The notes beneath the pieces are model-generated. The model was not told the origin of the DNA, searched no databases, and worked only from the letters and a program-made list of their open reading frames with translations. A DNA stretch of 64,000 nucleotides, taken from positions 2,230,501 to 2,294,500 of the forward strand of contig NZ_CP018049.1 in NCBI RefSeq assembly GCF_002934065.1, read 5' to 3'. The DNA is from Pseudomonas orientalis. Lineage in GTDB: Bacteria > Pseudomonadota > Gammaproteobacteria > Pseudomonadales > Pseudomonadaceae. A program made the translations under genes and the position numbers. Positions 48,038 through 56,731 of this stretch are shown here, piece after piece (position 1 is the stretch's first letter; the number at the start of each line of letters is the position of its first letter).

Positions 48038-49129
48038 ATGTCCGCATTATTCGAACCGTTCAAACTCAAAGACGTCACCCTGCGCAATCGCATTGCCATT
48101 CCACCGATGTGCCAATACAGGGCCGACGACGGCATGGTCAATGACTGGCACCACGTGCACCTGGCCAGCATGGCCCGTGGCGGTGCCGGCCTGCTGGTGG
48201 TCGAGGCCACCGCCGTCTCGCCTGAGGGGCGTATCACTCCAGGCTGCGCCGGTATCTGGAGCGATGCCCATGCCGAGGCGTTCGTGCCCATGGTCAAGGC
48301 CATCAAGGCGGCGGGGTGCGTACCGGGTATCCAGATCGCCCACGCCGGTCGCAAAGCCAGCGCCAACCGCCCATGGGAAGGCGACGACCACATCCCTGCG
48401 TCCGATGCCCGTAGCTGGGAAACCATCGCCCCGTCGGCGATTGCGTTCGGCGAGAACCTGCCCAAGGTGCCGCGTGCCATGACCCTGGACGATATCGCCC
48501 GGGTCCGGCAGGATTTCGTCGACGCCGCCCGTCGCGCCCGTGATGCCGGTTTTGAGTGGATCGAACTGCACTTCGCCCATGGCTACCTGGGCCAGAGCTT
48601 TTTTTCCGAACACTCCAACCAGCGCACCGACGCCTACGGTGGCAGCTTCGACAACCGCAGCCGCTTCCTCCTGGAAACCCTGGCCGCCGTGCGCGAAGTC
48701 TGGCCGGAAAACCTGCCGCTTACCGCACGCTTCGGTGTGATCGAATACGACGGTCGCGATGAGCAGACCCTCACCGAGTCCATCGAATTGGCTCGCCGTT
48801 TCAAGGCCGGTGGTCTGGACCTGCTGAGCGTCAGCGTCGGGTTCACCATTCCCGACACCAACATCCCGTGGGGCCCGGCCTTCCTGGGCCCGATCGCCGA
48901 GCGTGTGCGCCGCGAAGCGGGTATTGCGGTGACGTCGGCGTGGGGCTTTGGTACGCCGCAACTGGCCGAAGGCGCGCTGCAGGCCGGGCATCTTGACCTG
49001 GTGTCGGTGGGCCGTGCACACCTGGCCGATCCGCATTGGGCGTACTTTGCGGCCAAGGAACTGGGCGTGGACAAATCCTCCTGGACCTTGCCGGCGCCTT
49101 ATGCGCATTGGTTGGAACGCTATCGCTGA
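48038..49129 (+). CDS. xenA: Xenobiotic reductase A-like old yellow enzyme
   Basis: 363 residues, the exact length of P. putida XenA, and key residues fall at the same positions: C25 in PPMCQY, and H178 and H181 in ELHFAHGY. The enzyme is an FMN-dependent NAD(P)H oxidoreductase that reduces activated C=C bonds and nitro or nitrate ester groups. It is likely induced by electrophiles through the divergent ArsR protein. A family-1 REPIN follows 34 bp after the stop. Confidence 0.94.
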   Translation: MSALFEPFKLKDVTLRNRIAIPPMCQYRADDGMVNDWHHVHLASMARGGAGLLVVEATAVSPEGRITPGCAGIWSDAHAEAFVPMVKAIKAAGCVPGIQIAHAGRKASANRPWEGDDHIPASDARSWETIAPSAIAFGENLPKVPRAMTLDDIARVRQDFVDAARRARDAGFEWIELHFAHGYLGQSFFSEHSNQRTDAYGGSFDNRSRFLLETLAAVREVWPENLPLTARFGVIEYDGRDEQTLTESIELARRFKAGGLDLLSVSVGFTIPDTNIPWGPAFLGPIAERVRREAGIAVTSAWGFGTPQLAEGALQAGHLDLVSVGRAHLADPHWAYFAAKELGVDKSSWTLPAPYAHWLERYR

Positions 49130-49163
49130 GGCCAGTAGAAAGCGTTTTTGCGCACATCTAAAT

Positions 49164-49250
49164 GTGGGAGGGGGCTTGCCCCCGATAGCAGTGGGTCAGT
49201 CTAAGTATTTTTGACTGATGCACCGCCATCGGGGGCAAGCCCCCTCCCAC
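49164..49250. repeat. Family-1 REPIN
   Basis: Both REP arms are intact around a spacer with TCAGTCTAAGTATTTTTGAC. It lies after xenA and before the TonB receptor promoter. Confidence 0.92.
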
Positions 49251-49311
49251 ATTTGTTTTTCATCCATCAGACAATCCGCGCCACTTCGTACAAAGCTGAT
49301 ACACGAAAAAT

Positions 49312-49352
49312 AACAAATGAGAACGGATATCAAACGAGAATGCATTGATATA
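49312..49352 (+). promoter_or_regulatory. Candidate Fur-controlled promoter region of the TonB receptor
   Basis: AT-rich sequence with AAATGAGAACGGATATC and GAGAATGCATTGATA, which partly match tandem Fur half-sites (GATAAT-like hexamers). It is 65-105 bp upstream of the receptor start. Iron control is usual for this receptor class, but the match is weak. Confidence 0.4.
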
Positions 49353-49417
49353 TGATGCGCGGCGAATTCTTGGCAGGTTTGCCGCCCCATCTGGCTCATT
49401 CACTAGGTTCAACATCC

Positions 49418-51553
49418 ATGCGTCGTACCCTGATTTCCATCTGTGTGCTGCAGGCGTTTTCCCCGTTCAGTTGGGCAGATAGTGTCCCCACCGAAAAAAC
49501 CAGCCTTGAGTTGCAAGCGACCACTGTGACCGGCACGGCGGATTTCGAGACGGCTCAAGGACCGGTCAAGGGCTACCACGCCACACGTTCAGCCAGTGCG
49601 ACGCGTACCGACACTTCGATTCATGAAACCCCGCAGTCCATCAGCGTGGTGTCCAAGGAGGTGGTTGAGGACATTGGCGCAACGCGCCTGCAGGATGCCC
49701 TCGACTATGCCGGCGGCGTGGGGCGTGCCAACAACTTCGGCGGCCAGGGCCTGACCACCTTCACCGTGCGTGGCTTTACCACCGGTGAGTTCTACCGCAA
49801 CGGCTTCCCGATCAACCGCGGGTACCCGAACATGCCGGATGCCAATTCCATCGAGCGCCTGGAGGTATTGCGCGGCCCTGCGACCATGCTCTACGGCCGT
49901 GGCGATCCGGGTGGCACGTTCAATGTGGTGTCCAAGCAGCCGCTGGCCGAACGCAGCGTCACCCTCGGCAGCCAAGTCAATGACCAGGGCATGCAGCGCG
50001 GCACCCTGGACGCCTCCGGTCCGCTGGACGAAGAGGGCCGCCTGGCCTATCGCCTGAACGTGGTGGGCGAGGGCGGCGACACCTTTCGCGACCATGTCGA
50101 GACCGAACGTTACGGCGTGGCGCCGGTGATCACCTGGCAGGCCAGCGATGACACCAAGGTGATCTTCGAAGGCGACTTCATGCGCAACAATCACCCGCTG
50201 GACCGTGGTCTGACGCGCTTTCCCAACCAGCGCGGCACGCCGTCGCGCGATACGTTCTGGGGCGACAAGGACGCGGGCAAGCTGCACAACGACAACAACA
50301 TGGCGCAATTGCGTTTCGAGCATGCGCTCAACGACAACTGGACCCTCGGCGGCGGCTTCCAGTGGCTGGACGGCAGTTTGAAAGGCAACGCCATCGAAGC
50401 CAACGGGCCGGGCAGCCTGGGCGCCGATGGCCGCACCCTGCAACGCAACTTCAACTACCGCAAGCTGGAGTGGACCGACAAGGACTACCAACTCAATCTG
50501 ACCGGGCATTTTTCCACCGGCGCGTTCGATCACACCTTGCTCACGGGCGTCGAATACGAGGATTACGACTACAAGTCGATCATCCAGCGTTCCAGTGCGG
50601 CTGCGGGGACTTACCCGATCGACATCTTCAACCCGGTCTACGGCCAGCCTCGTCCAGCGCTGACCCGCACGCCCACCCACGACAAGGAAAACCTTAAGAC
50701 CTACGCCGTCTTTGTGCAGGATCAGGTCGCTTTGACCGAGCGTTTGAAAGTGCTGGCGGGTGCGCGCTTCGAACGCTTTGAGCATGATTACGAAAACTAT
50801 GTGCCAGCAGGCAAGAGCTGGCAGGCCGCCGACAACGCCGTTACCCCGCGTGTGGGTATGATCTACGACCTCACCGACACCGTCGCGGTGTATGCCGACG
50901 CCGCCCGTTCGTTCAAGCCCAACACCGGCGCAAGCCGCGAAGGTGGCGGTTTTGCACCGGAGAAAGGCAAGTCCTACGAGCTGGGTATCAAGTGGGAAGC
51001 GCTTGACCGCCAACTGAGCGTCGACGCGGCGATCTACCAGATCGACAAGAAAAACGTGCTGACCACCGACCCGGTTGACAATACCTTCAGTGTCGCCGCC
51101 GGCCAGGTGCGCAGCCGCGGGTTCGACCTGAACGTGGCGGGCAACCTCACACCCGAGTGGCGCATGATCGGCGGTTACGCTTACGTGGATGCCGAAGTCA
51201 CCCGCGACAATACATTGCGCTCCGGCACCCGCTTGATGAACATCCCGCGCAACAGCTTCAGCCTGCTCAACGTCTACGAGTTCCAGGACGGCGCGCTGAA
51301 AGGGCTGGGCCTTGGCGCCGGCGGCAAATACGTCGACCAGCGCGCGGGCCAGACCGCCAATACGACCTTCTCGATGGACGCCTACACCGTGGTCGATCTG
51401 CTCGGTTACTACAAAATCAATGAACAGGTACGCGTCAATCTGGACGTGAAAAACCTGTTCAACCGTGAGTATGAGGAAGGCGCCTTCGGCAATATCTACG
51501 CCTACCCAGGCGCGCCGCGTACGGTGCAGGTCGGAATCGCCTACAACCTCTAA
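49418..51553 (+). CDS. TonB-dependent siderophore receptor
   Basis: 711 residues from the ATG at 49418, with a signal peptide cleaved after SWA (residue 20). The plug domain shows the standard HETPQSISVVSKEVVED and VEVLRGPATMLYGRGDPGG segments. The C-terminal barrel ends NREYEEGAFGNIYAYPGAPR and a final NL. No N-terminal signalling domain is present, as the plug starts soon after the signal peptide, so it does not drive a sigma factor. It resembles hydroxamate (ferrichrome-type) receptors. No siderophore synthesis genes are nearby, so it probably takes up a foreign siderophore. Confidence 0.9.
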   Translation: MRRTLISICVLQAFSPFSWADSVPTEKTSLELQATTVTGTADFETAQGPVKGYHATRSASATRTDTSIHETPQSISVVSKEVVEDIGATRLQDALDYAGGVGRANNFGGQGLTTFTVRGFTTGEFYRNGFPINRGYPNMPDANSIERLEVLRGPATMLYGRGDPGGTFNVVSKQPLAERSVTLGSQVNDQGMQRGTLDASGPLDEEGRLAYRLNVVGEGGDTFRDHVETERYGVAPVITWQASDDTKVIFEGDFMRNNHPLDRGLTRFPNQRGTPSRDTFWGDKDAGKLHNDNNMAQLRFEHALNDNWTLGGGFQWLDGSLKGNAIEANGPGSLGADGRTLQRNFNYRKLEWTDKDYQLNLTGHFSTGAFDHTLLTGVEYEDYDYKSIIQRSSAAAGTYPIDIFNPVYGQPRPALTRTPTHDKENLKTYAVFVQDQVALTERLKVLAGARFERFEHDYENYVPAGKSWQAADNAVTPRVGMIYDLTDTVAVYADAARSFKPNTGASREGGGFAPEKGKSYELGIKWEALDRQLSVDAAIYQIDKKNVLTTDPVDNTFSVAAGQVRSRGFDLNVAGNLTPEWRMIGGYAYVDAEVTRDNTLRSGTRLMNIPRNSFSLLNVYEFQDGALKGLGLGAGGKYVDQRAGQTANTTFSMDAYTVVDLLGYYKINEQVRVNLDVKNLFNREYEEGAFGNIYAYPGAPRTVQVGIAYNL

Positions 51554-51573
51554 ATATGAACGCACATCCAAAT

Positions 51574-51660
51574 GTGGGAGGGGGCTTGCCCCCGATAGCG
51601 GTGGGTCAGTCAGATTATCTGGTACTGATACACCGCCATCGGGGGCAAGCCCCCTCCCAC
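51574..51660. repeat. Family-1 REPIN
   Basis: Both arms are intact; it lies between the convergent ends of the TonB receptor and GntR regulator genes. Confidence 0.92.
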
Positions 51661-51692
51661 ATTTGATCCCGTTTACTTACACTCCGGGCCCG

Positions 51693-52415
51693 TTACAGCG
51701 GCGTCAACACATTCATCACCGTATCCAGCGCCACGCGGGTGTCATCCAGTTGCACCAGCGAGGCATGCCGCGCGCCCAGCGCGTCACGGTTTTTTATCGC
51801 GGTCAGAATCGCCTTGTGCCGGGGCAGGCTCAACCCCTGGATATCCGGGCGGCGGTTGGTGATGTTGATCGATTCACGCAACGGCAGCGACAGCATGTTG
51901 CACATGTAGGCGAGCAGGTCGTTGCGGGTGGCGTCGGCAATCGCGCGGTGAAAGTCCAGGTCGGCCTGCAACAGCTCGTCGTGAGTCTTGGCGGTTTCCA
52001 TGCCCTGGTACGCGTGTTCGATGGTGGCGATGTCTTCATCGGTGGCGGTGGTCGCGGCCATGGCGGCGATTTCCGGTTCGAGAATGCGCCGCACCCCGGC
52101 CAGGGTATTGAAGAATTCACTGTGGGGCGTGGACTGCATCAACCAGGACAGCACGTCCGGGTCGAGCAGGTGCCATTTCAAGCGTGGCCGCACTACGGCG
52201 CCCACCCGGGGCTTGGAATACACCAGGCCCTTGGCGCTGAGCACCCGCGTCGCCTCGCGGAGCACCGAACGGCTGACCTTGTATTCCTCGCACAGCGTGG
52301 CTTCCATGGGCAGTCTTTCTTCCGGCTTGAAGCGACCGGAAACGATGTGCATGCCCAAGTCCTGAACGATCTGGGCATGCATGCTCTTGCGCGGCTTGGG
52401 CGGCTGGTGATCCAT
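51693..52415 (-). CDS. GntR-family regulator (FadR/FCD type) of the arabinonate genes
   Basis: 240 residues from the ATG at 52415 (MDHQPPKPRK). A winged helix-turn-helix at about 15-80 (CEEYKVSRSVLREATRVL) precedes an FCD ligand domain. It is co-directional with the dehydratase gene 48 bp upstream and so probably shares its promoter. Its targets are likely the divergent units around 54.2-54.4 kb. Homologues near sugar-acid dehydratases usually respond to a 2-keto-3-deoxy acid or the aldonate. Confidence 0.9.
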   Translation of the reverse strand: MDHQPPKPRKSMHAQIVQDLGMHIVSGRFKPEERLPMEATLCEEYKVSRSVLREATRVLSAKGLVYSKPRVGAVVRPRLKWHLLDPDVLSWLMQSTPHSEFFNTLAGVRRILEPEIAAMAATTATDEDIATIEHAYQGMETAKTHDELLQADLDFHRAIADATRNDLLAYMCNMLSLPLRESINITNRRPDIQGLSLPRHKAILTAIKNRDALGARHASLVQLDDTRVALDTVMNVLTPL

Positions 52416-52463
52416 AACGACGGGCAGGCTCTGGCTTAGATTCGCCGCATCATAGCATCCCAA

Positions 52464-54200
52464 TTAATGGGAATGCCGTGGGACTTCGGCGCCACGGCAG
52501 CCCACCAGGAAGTCAAAGTCGCAGCCCTGGTCGGCCTGCAGCACATGGTCGATGTACAGCTGGCGATAGCCGCCGACGATGAGTTTTTCAGTGGGCGCCA
52601 GGTCCGCCATGCGCGCCGCCAGCTCTGCGTCCGGGATGTCCAGGTGCAGGCGGCCGTTGGCGCAGTCCAGTTCGATCCAGTCGCCTTCCTTCACCGCGGC
52701 CAACGGCCCGCCGGCCGCCGCTTCCGGCGCCACGTGCAGCACCACCGTGCCGTAGGCCGTGCCGCTCATGCGCGCATCGGAAATACGCACCATGTCCGTC
52801 ACGCCCTGGGCCAGCAGCTTGGCCGGCAGGCCCATGTTGCCGACTTCAGCCATGCCTGGATAACCCTTGGGCCCGCAGTTTTTCATGACCAGGATCGAGT
52901 TGGCGTCCACGTCCAGTTCCGGGTCGTTGATGCGTGCCTTGTACATGTCGAAGTTTTCGAACACCACCGCGCGGCCACGGTGCTGCATCAGCTCGGCGCT
53001 GGCGGCCGATGGCTTGAGCACCGCTCCCAGGGGCGCCAGGTTGCCGCGCAACACGCAGATGCCGCCGTCGGCGCGGATCGGGTTGTCGAGGGTGCGGATC
53101 ACTTCGTCCTGGCCGTAGATCGGCGAGTCCTTGGTGTTCTCGCCCAACGACTTGCCGTTGACGGTCAAGGCATTCGGATGCGGGATCAGGTCGGCTTCGC
53201 CCAGGCGGCGCAGCACGGCGGGCAGGCCACCGGCGTAGTAGAACTCCTCCATCAGGAAGCGCCCCGACGGCTGCAAATCGACAATGGTCGGCATGCCACG
53301 GCCGATGCGCGTCCAGTCATCCAGGTCGAGCTCGACGCCGATGCGCCCGGCGATGGCTTTCAAGTGAATCACCGCGTTGGTCGAACCGCCAATGGCCGCG
53401 TTGACGCGAATCGCGTTTTCAAACGCTTCTTTGGTGAGGATCTTCGACAGCTTCAAGTCTTCGCGCACCATCTCCACCGCGCGCATGCCCGACATGTGCG
53501 CCAGCACATAACGCCGCGCATCCACCGCCGGAATCGCCGCGTTGTGCGGCAGGGAGGTGCCCAGCGCTTCGGCCATGCAGGCCATGGTCGACGCGGTGCC
53601 CATGGTGTTGCAGGTACCCGCCGAGCGCGACATGCCGCCTTCGGCTGCGAGGAAATCATCCAGGGTAATGGTGCCGGCCTTGACCTGTTCGCTGAGCTGC
53701 CACACTACCGTGCCCGAGCCGATGTCCTGGCCCTTGTGCTTGCCGTTGAGCATCGGCCCGCCGGTGACGACGATGGCCGGCACATCACAACTGGCGGCGC
53801 CCATCAGCAGCGCGGGGGTGGTTTTGTCGCAGCCGGTCAGCAGCACCACGCCGTCAATCGGGTTGCCGCGAATCGCTTCTTCCACGTCCATGCTCGCCAG
53901 GTTGCGCGTGAGCATGGCGGTAGGGCGCAGGTTGGATTCGCCATTGGAGAACACCGGGAATTCCACCGGGAAGCCACCGGCTTCGATCACGCCGCGTTTG
54001 ACGTGCTCGGCGATCTGGCGGAAATGCGCGTTGCACGGGGTCAGCTCCGACCAGGTGTTGCAGATGCCGATGATCGGCTTGCCATGGAACTGATGGTCGG
54101 CAATGCCCTGGTTCTTCATCCAGCTGCGGTACATGAAGCCGTTCTTGTCGGCAGTACCAAACCACTGGGCGGAGCGTAGGCCGGGCTTTTTATCAGACAT
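52464..54200 (-). CDS. L-arabinonate dehydratase (IlvD/EDD family)
   Basis: 578 residues from the ATG at 54200, close to the 579 of characterised rhizobial L-arabinonate dehydratases. It removes water from L-arabinonate to give L-2-keto-3-deoxyarabinonate. Iron-sulfur and active-site cysteines are visible in ICNTWSELTPCNAH, LLTGCDKTTPALL and SAGTCNTMGTAST; KNCGPKGYPGMAEVGN and ISDARMSGTAYGT are further family segments. It is divergent from the carrier and pathway operon. Related pentonate or hexonate substrates cannot be excluded, but the adjacent AraFGH importer supports arabinonate. Confidence 0.9.
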   Translation of the reverse strand: MSDKKPGLRSAQWFGTADKNGFMYRSWMKNQGIADHQFHGKPIIGICNTWSELTPCNAHFRQIAEHVKRGVIEAGGFPVEFPVFSNGESNLRPTAMLTRNLASMDVEEAIRGNPIDGVVLLTGCDKTTPALLMGAASCDVPAIVVTGGPMLNGKHKGQDIGSGTVVWQLSEQVKAGTITLDDFLAAEGGMSRSAGTCNTMGTASTMACMAEALGTSLPHNAAIPAVDARRYVLAHMSGMRAVEMVREDLKLSKILTKEAFENAIRVNAAIGGSTNAVIHLKAIAGRIGVELDLDDWTRIGRGMPTIVDLQPSGRFLMEEFYYAGGLPAVLRRLGEADLIPHPNALTVNGKSLGENTKDSPIYGQDEVIRTLDNPIRADGGICVLRGNLAPLGAVLKPSAASAELMQHRGRAVVFENFDMYKARINDPELDVDANSILVMKNCGPKGYPGMAEVGNMGLPAKLLAQGVTDMVRISDARMSGTAYGTVVLHVAPEAAAGGPLAAVKEGDWIELDCANGRLHLDIPDAELAARMADLAPTEKLIVGGYRQLYIDHVLQADQGCDFDFLVGCRGAEVPRHSH

Positions 54201-54221
54201 GATCGATTCTCTTATTGTATG

Positions 54222-54305
54222 ACTATATGTTCTAACCGTAGCTAAACATAAGCGCAAAAACCAAGCTTTGGAAGAGTTGTTTTGTAAATAGTCCTACTAT
54301 ATAGT
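54222..54305. promoter_or_regulatory. Divergent control region with two ACTATAT sites
   Basis: The 192-bp gap between the dehydratase and MFS genes holds GACTATATG at 54221-54229 and the palindrome ACTATATAGT at 54296-54305, 75 bp apart. Both share ACTATAT. Two similar sites near divergent starts suit a GntR dimer at each promoter. Tentative. Confidence 0.4.
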
Positions 54306-54392
54306 CTTTCTCAACTGAGGTATGACCCTGGCGGATTTTCGCGAGAGGCGTCCCCCGAGCTTCTATAAAAACAACAATCGGAGATCGACCCC

Positions 54393-55715
54393 ATGAGCCA
54401 GGAACTGCGGCTTATTCGGCGCATCACGCTGAAACTGATTCCCTTCCTGATCCTGCTGTACCTGATTGCCTATGTGGACCGCTCCGCCGTGGGCTTCGCC
54501 AAGCTGCACATGGGCGCCGACGTCGGCATCGGCGATGCGGCCTATGGCCTGGGCGCCGGGTTGTTCTTCATTGGCTACTTCCTGTTCGAGATTCCCAGCA
54601 ACCTGATGCTCGACCGCTTCGGCGCGCGGCGCTGGTTTGCGCGCATCATGATCACCTGGGGCACCATCACCATCGGCATGGCCTTTGTGCAGGGGCCGCA
54701 CAGCTTCTACGTGATGCGCTTTCTGCTCGGCGCGGCCGAGGCGGGGTTCTTTCCGGGCGTGCTGTACTACATCACCCAGTGGTTCCCGGTGCGCCATCGC
54801 GGCAAGATTCTCGGGCTGTTCATTCTGTCCCAACCCATCGCCATGATGATCACCGGCCCGGTGTCGGGCGGCCTGCTGGGCATGGATGGCATCCTCGGCC
54901 TGCACGGCTGGCAGTGGCTGTTTATCGTGATCGGCACCCCGGCGATCCTGCTGACCTGGCCGGTGCTGCGCTACCTGCCGGACGGCCCCAAGCAAGTCAA
55001 GTGGATGAGCGAGGAGGAGAAGGCCTGGCTCACGGGTGAGTTGAACAAAGACCTGCAAGCCTACGGCCAGACCCGCCACGGCAACCCGCTGCATGCGTTG
55101 AAAGACAAGCGCGTGTTGCTGCTGGCGCTGTTCTACCTGCCGGTGACCTTGAGCATCTACGGCCTGGGCCTGTGGCTGCCGACCTTGATCAAGCAGTTCG
55201 GCGGCAGTGACCTCACCACCGGCTTCATCTCCGCCGTGCCTTACCTCTTTGGCATCATCGGTCTGCTGATCATCCCGCGCAGTTCCGACCGTCTGAACGA
55301 CCGTTACGGCCATCTCGCCGTGCTCTATGTGCTGGGCGCCATCGGCCTGTTCTCAAGTGCCTGGCTGAGTGCGCCGGTGCTGCAAATGGCGGCGCTGTGC
55401 CTGGCCGCATTCGCCCTGTTTTCCTGCACGGCGGTGTTCTGGACCTTGCCGGGGCGCTTCTTCGCCGGCGCCAGTGCGGCGGCGGGTATTGCGTTGATCA
55501 ACTCGGTGGGCAACCTCGGCGGCTACATCGGCCCGTTCGTGATCGGTGCGCTCAAGGAATACACCGGCAACCTGGCTTCGGGCCTGTACTTCCTGTCGGC
55601 GGTGATGGTGTTCGGGCTGGTCTTGACCGGCGTGGTCTACCGTGTGCTGGAGCGCAAGCATGTGCTGCCCGTTGACCAATTCGCCGCCAGCGCCCGCGGC
55701 GCCACACGACCTTAA
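54393..55715 (+). CDS. MFS transporter, anion:cation symporter type
   Basis: 440 residues, about 12 membrane helices, with YVDRSAVGFAKLHM in helix one and RFGARRWFARIM after helix two, typical of ACS-family sugar-acid carriers. It is a clear paralogue of the carrier at 5646-7007. As first gene of the arabinose operon it probably imports L-arabinonate made outside the cytoplasm, complementing the AraFGH sugar importer. Confidence 0.9.
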   Translation: MSQELRLIRRITLKLIPFLILLYLIAYVDRSAVGFAKLHMGADVGIGDAAYGLGAGLFFIGYFLFEIPSNLMLDRFGARRWFARIMITWGTITIGMAFVQGPHSFYVMRFLLGAAEAGFFPGVLYYITQWFPVRHRGKILGLFILSQPIAMMITGPVSGGLLGMDGILGLHGWQWLFIVIGTPAILLTWPVLRYLPDGPKQVKWMSEEEKAWLTGELNKDLQAYGQTRHGNPLHALKDKRVLLLALFYLPVTLSIYGLGLWLPTLIKQFGGSDLTTGFISAVPYLFGIIGLLIIPRSSDRLNDRYGHLAVLYVLGAIGLFSSAWLSAPVLQMAALCLAAFALFSCTAVFWTLPGRFFAGASAAAGIALINSVGNLGGYIGPFVIGALKEYTGNLASGLYFLSAVMVFGLVLTGVVYRVLERKHVLPVDQFAASARGATRP

Positions 55716-55730
55716 CCTGGGAGAAAATTC

Positions 55731-56720
55731 ATGCGTTTAGTTCAGTTCGAGTCAAGCAACGGCGAACGCCGCGTCGGCGTCGTCGAGGGCAGACAACTGC
55801 GTGAGGTGCGCACCGCGCGCAGCGTGCGCGAGTTGGCCCTGGCCGCCATCGAAGCGGGCGTGGGCCTGGAACAACAGGTGAACAGCCTCGGCCTGGGCGA
55901 CAGCCATGACTATGCGAGCCTGCTGGCCGACCTGAAGGTCCTGCCGCCGCTGGATCATCCGGACCCTGCACACATGCTCATCAGCGGCACCGGGCTAACC
56001 CACCTGGGCAGCGCTTCGGCGCGGGACAAGATGCACCAGGCCGGCGACGAGACCGCCTTGACCGACACCATGCGCATCTTCAAATGGGGCGTGGAGGGCG
56101 GCAAGCCGGCGGCCGGCCAGGCGGGCGTGCAACCGGAGTGGTTCTACAAGGGCGACGGCAGCACCGTCGTGCGCCCGGGCGCAGCCTTCCCGGTGCCGCC
56201 GTTTGCCGAAGACGCCGGTGAAGAGCCGGAAATCGGCGGCCTTTACGTGATCGGCCCGGACAGCAAGCCCTATCGTGTGGGCTTTGCGGTGGGCAACGAA
56301 TTCTCCGACCACATCATGGAGCGCAAGAACTACCTGTACCTGGCCCATTCCAAACTGCGCAGTTGCAGCTATGGCCCGGAGGTGCGCGTGGGCGAGTTGC
56401 CCCAGCACTTGTCGGGCACCAGCCGTATCCTGCGCAACGGCGAGGAAATCTGGCGGAACGAATTCCTCAGCGGCGAGGCCAATATGTGCCACAGCCTGGA
56501 AAACCTCGAATACCACCACTTCAAATACCGCCAGTTCCTCAAGCCTGGCGATGTGCATATTCACTTCTTCGGCACCGCCACGCTGTCATTTGCCGACGGT
56601 ATACGTACCCAGGCCGGCGATGTGTTCGAGATCAGCCAGGCTGAGTTCGGCGCGCCGCTGGTCAACCGTGTCGGCAGCAGCGAAGCGGCATTCGAACCCG
56701 GCAACGTCATCACCCTTTAA
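55731..56720 (+). CDS. AraD1 (GguC) family protein, fumarylacetoacetate-hydrolase fold
   Basis: 329 residues matching the GguC/AraD1 group within the fumarylacetoacetate hydrolase superfamily, including ISGTGLTHLGSA, YVIGPDSKPYRVGFAVGNEFSDH (key GFAVGNEFSDH) and FFGTATLSFADG. In arabinose clusters this protein occupies the step from 2-keto-3-deoxyarabinonate towards 2-oxoglutarate semialdehyde, or an alternative to the classical DapA-like dehydratase. No DapA-type gene is in this operon, which supports that role. It sits 15 bp after the carrier and 11 bp before the semialdehyde dehydrogenase. Confidence 0.87.
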   Translation: MRLVQFESSNGERRVGVVEGRQLREVRTARSVRELALAAIEAGVGLEQQVNSLGLGDSHDYASLLADLKVLPPLDHPDPAHMLISGTGLTHLGSASARDKMHQAGDETALTDTMRIFKWGVEGGKPAAGQAGVQPEWFYKGDGSTVVRPGAAFPVPPFAEDAGEEPEIGGLYVIGPDSKPYRVGFAVGNEFSDHIMERKNYLYLAHSKLRSCSYGPEVRVGELPQHLSGTSRILRNGEEIWRNEFLSGEANMCHSLENLEYHHFKYRQFLKPGDVHIHFFGTATLSFADGIRTQAGDVFEISQAEFGAPLVNRVGSSEAAFEPGNVITL

Positions 56721-56731
56721 AGGAGAGCCTC

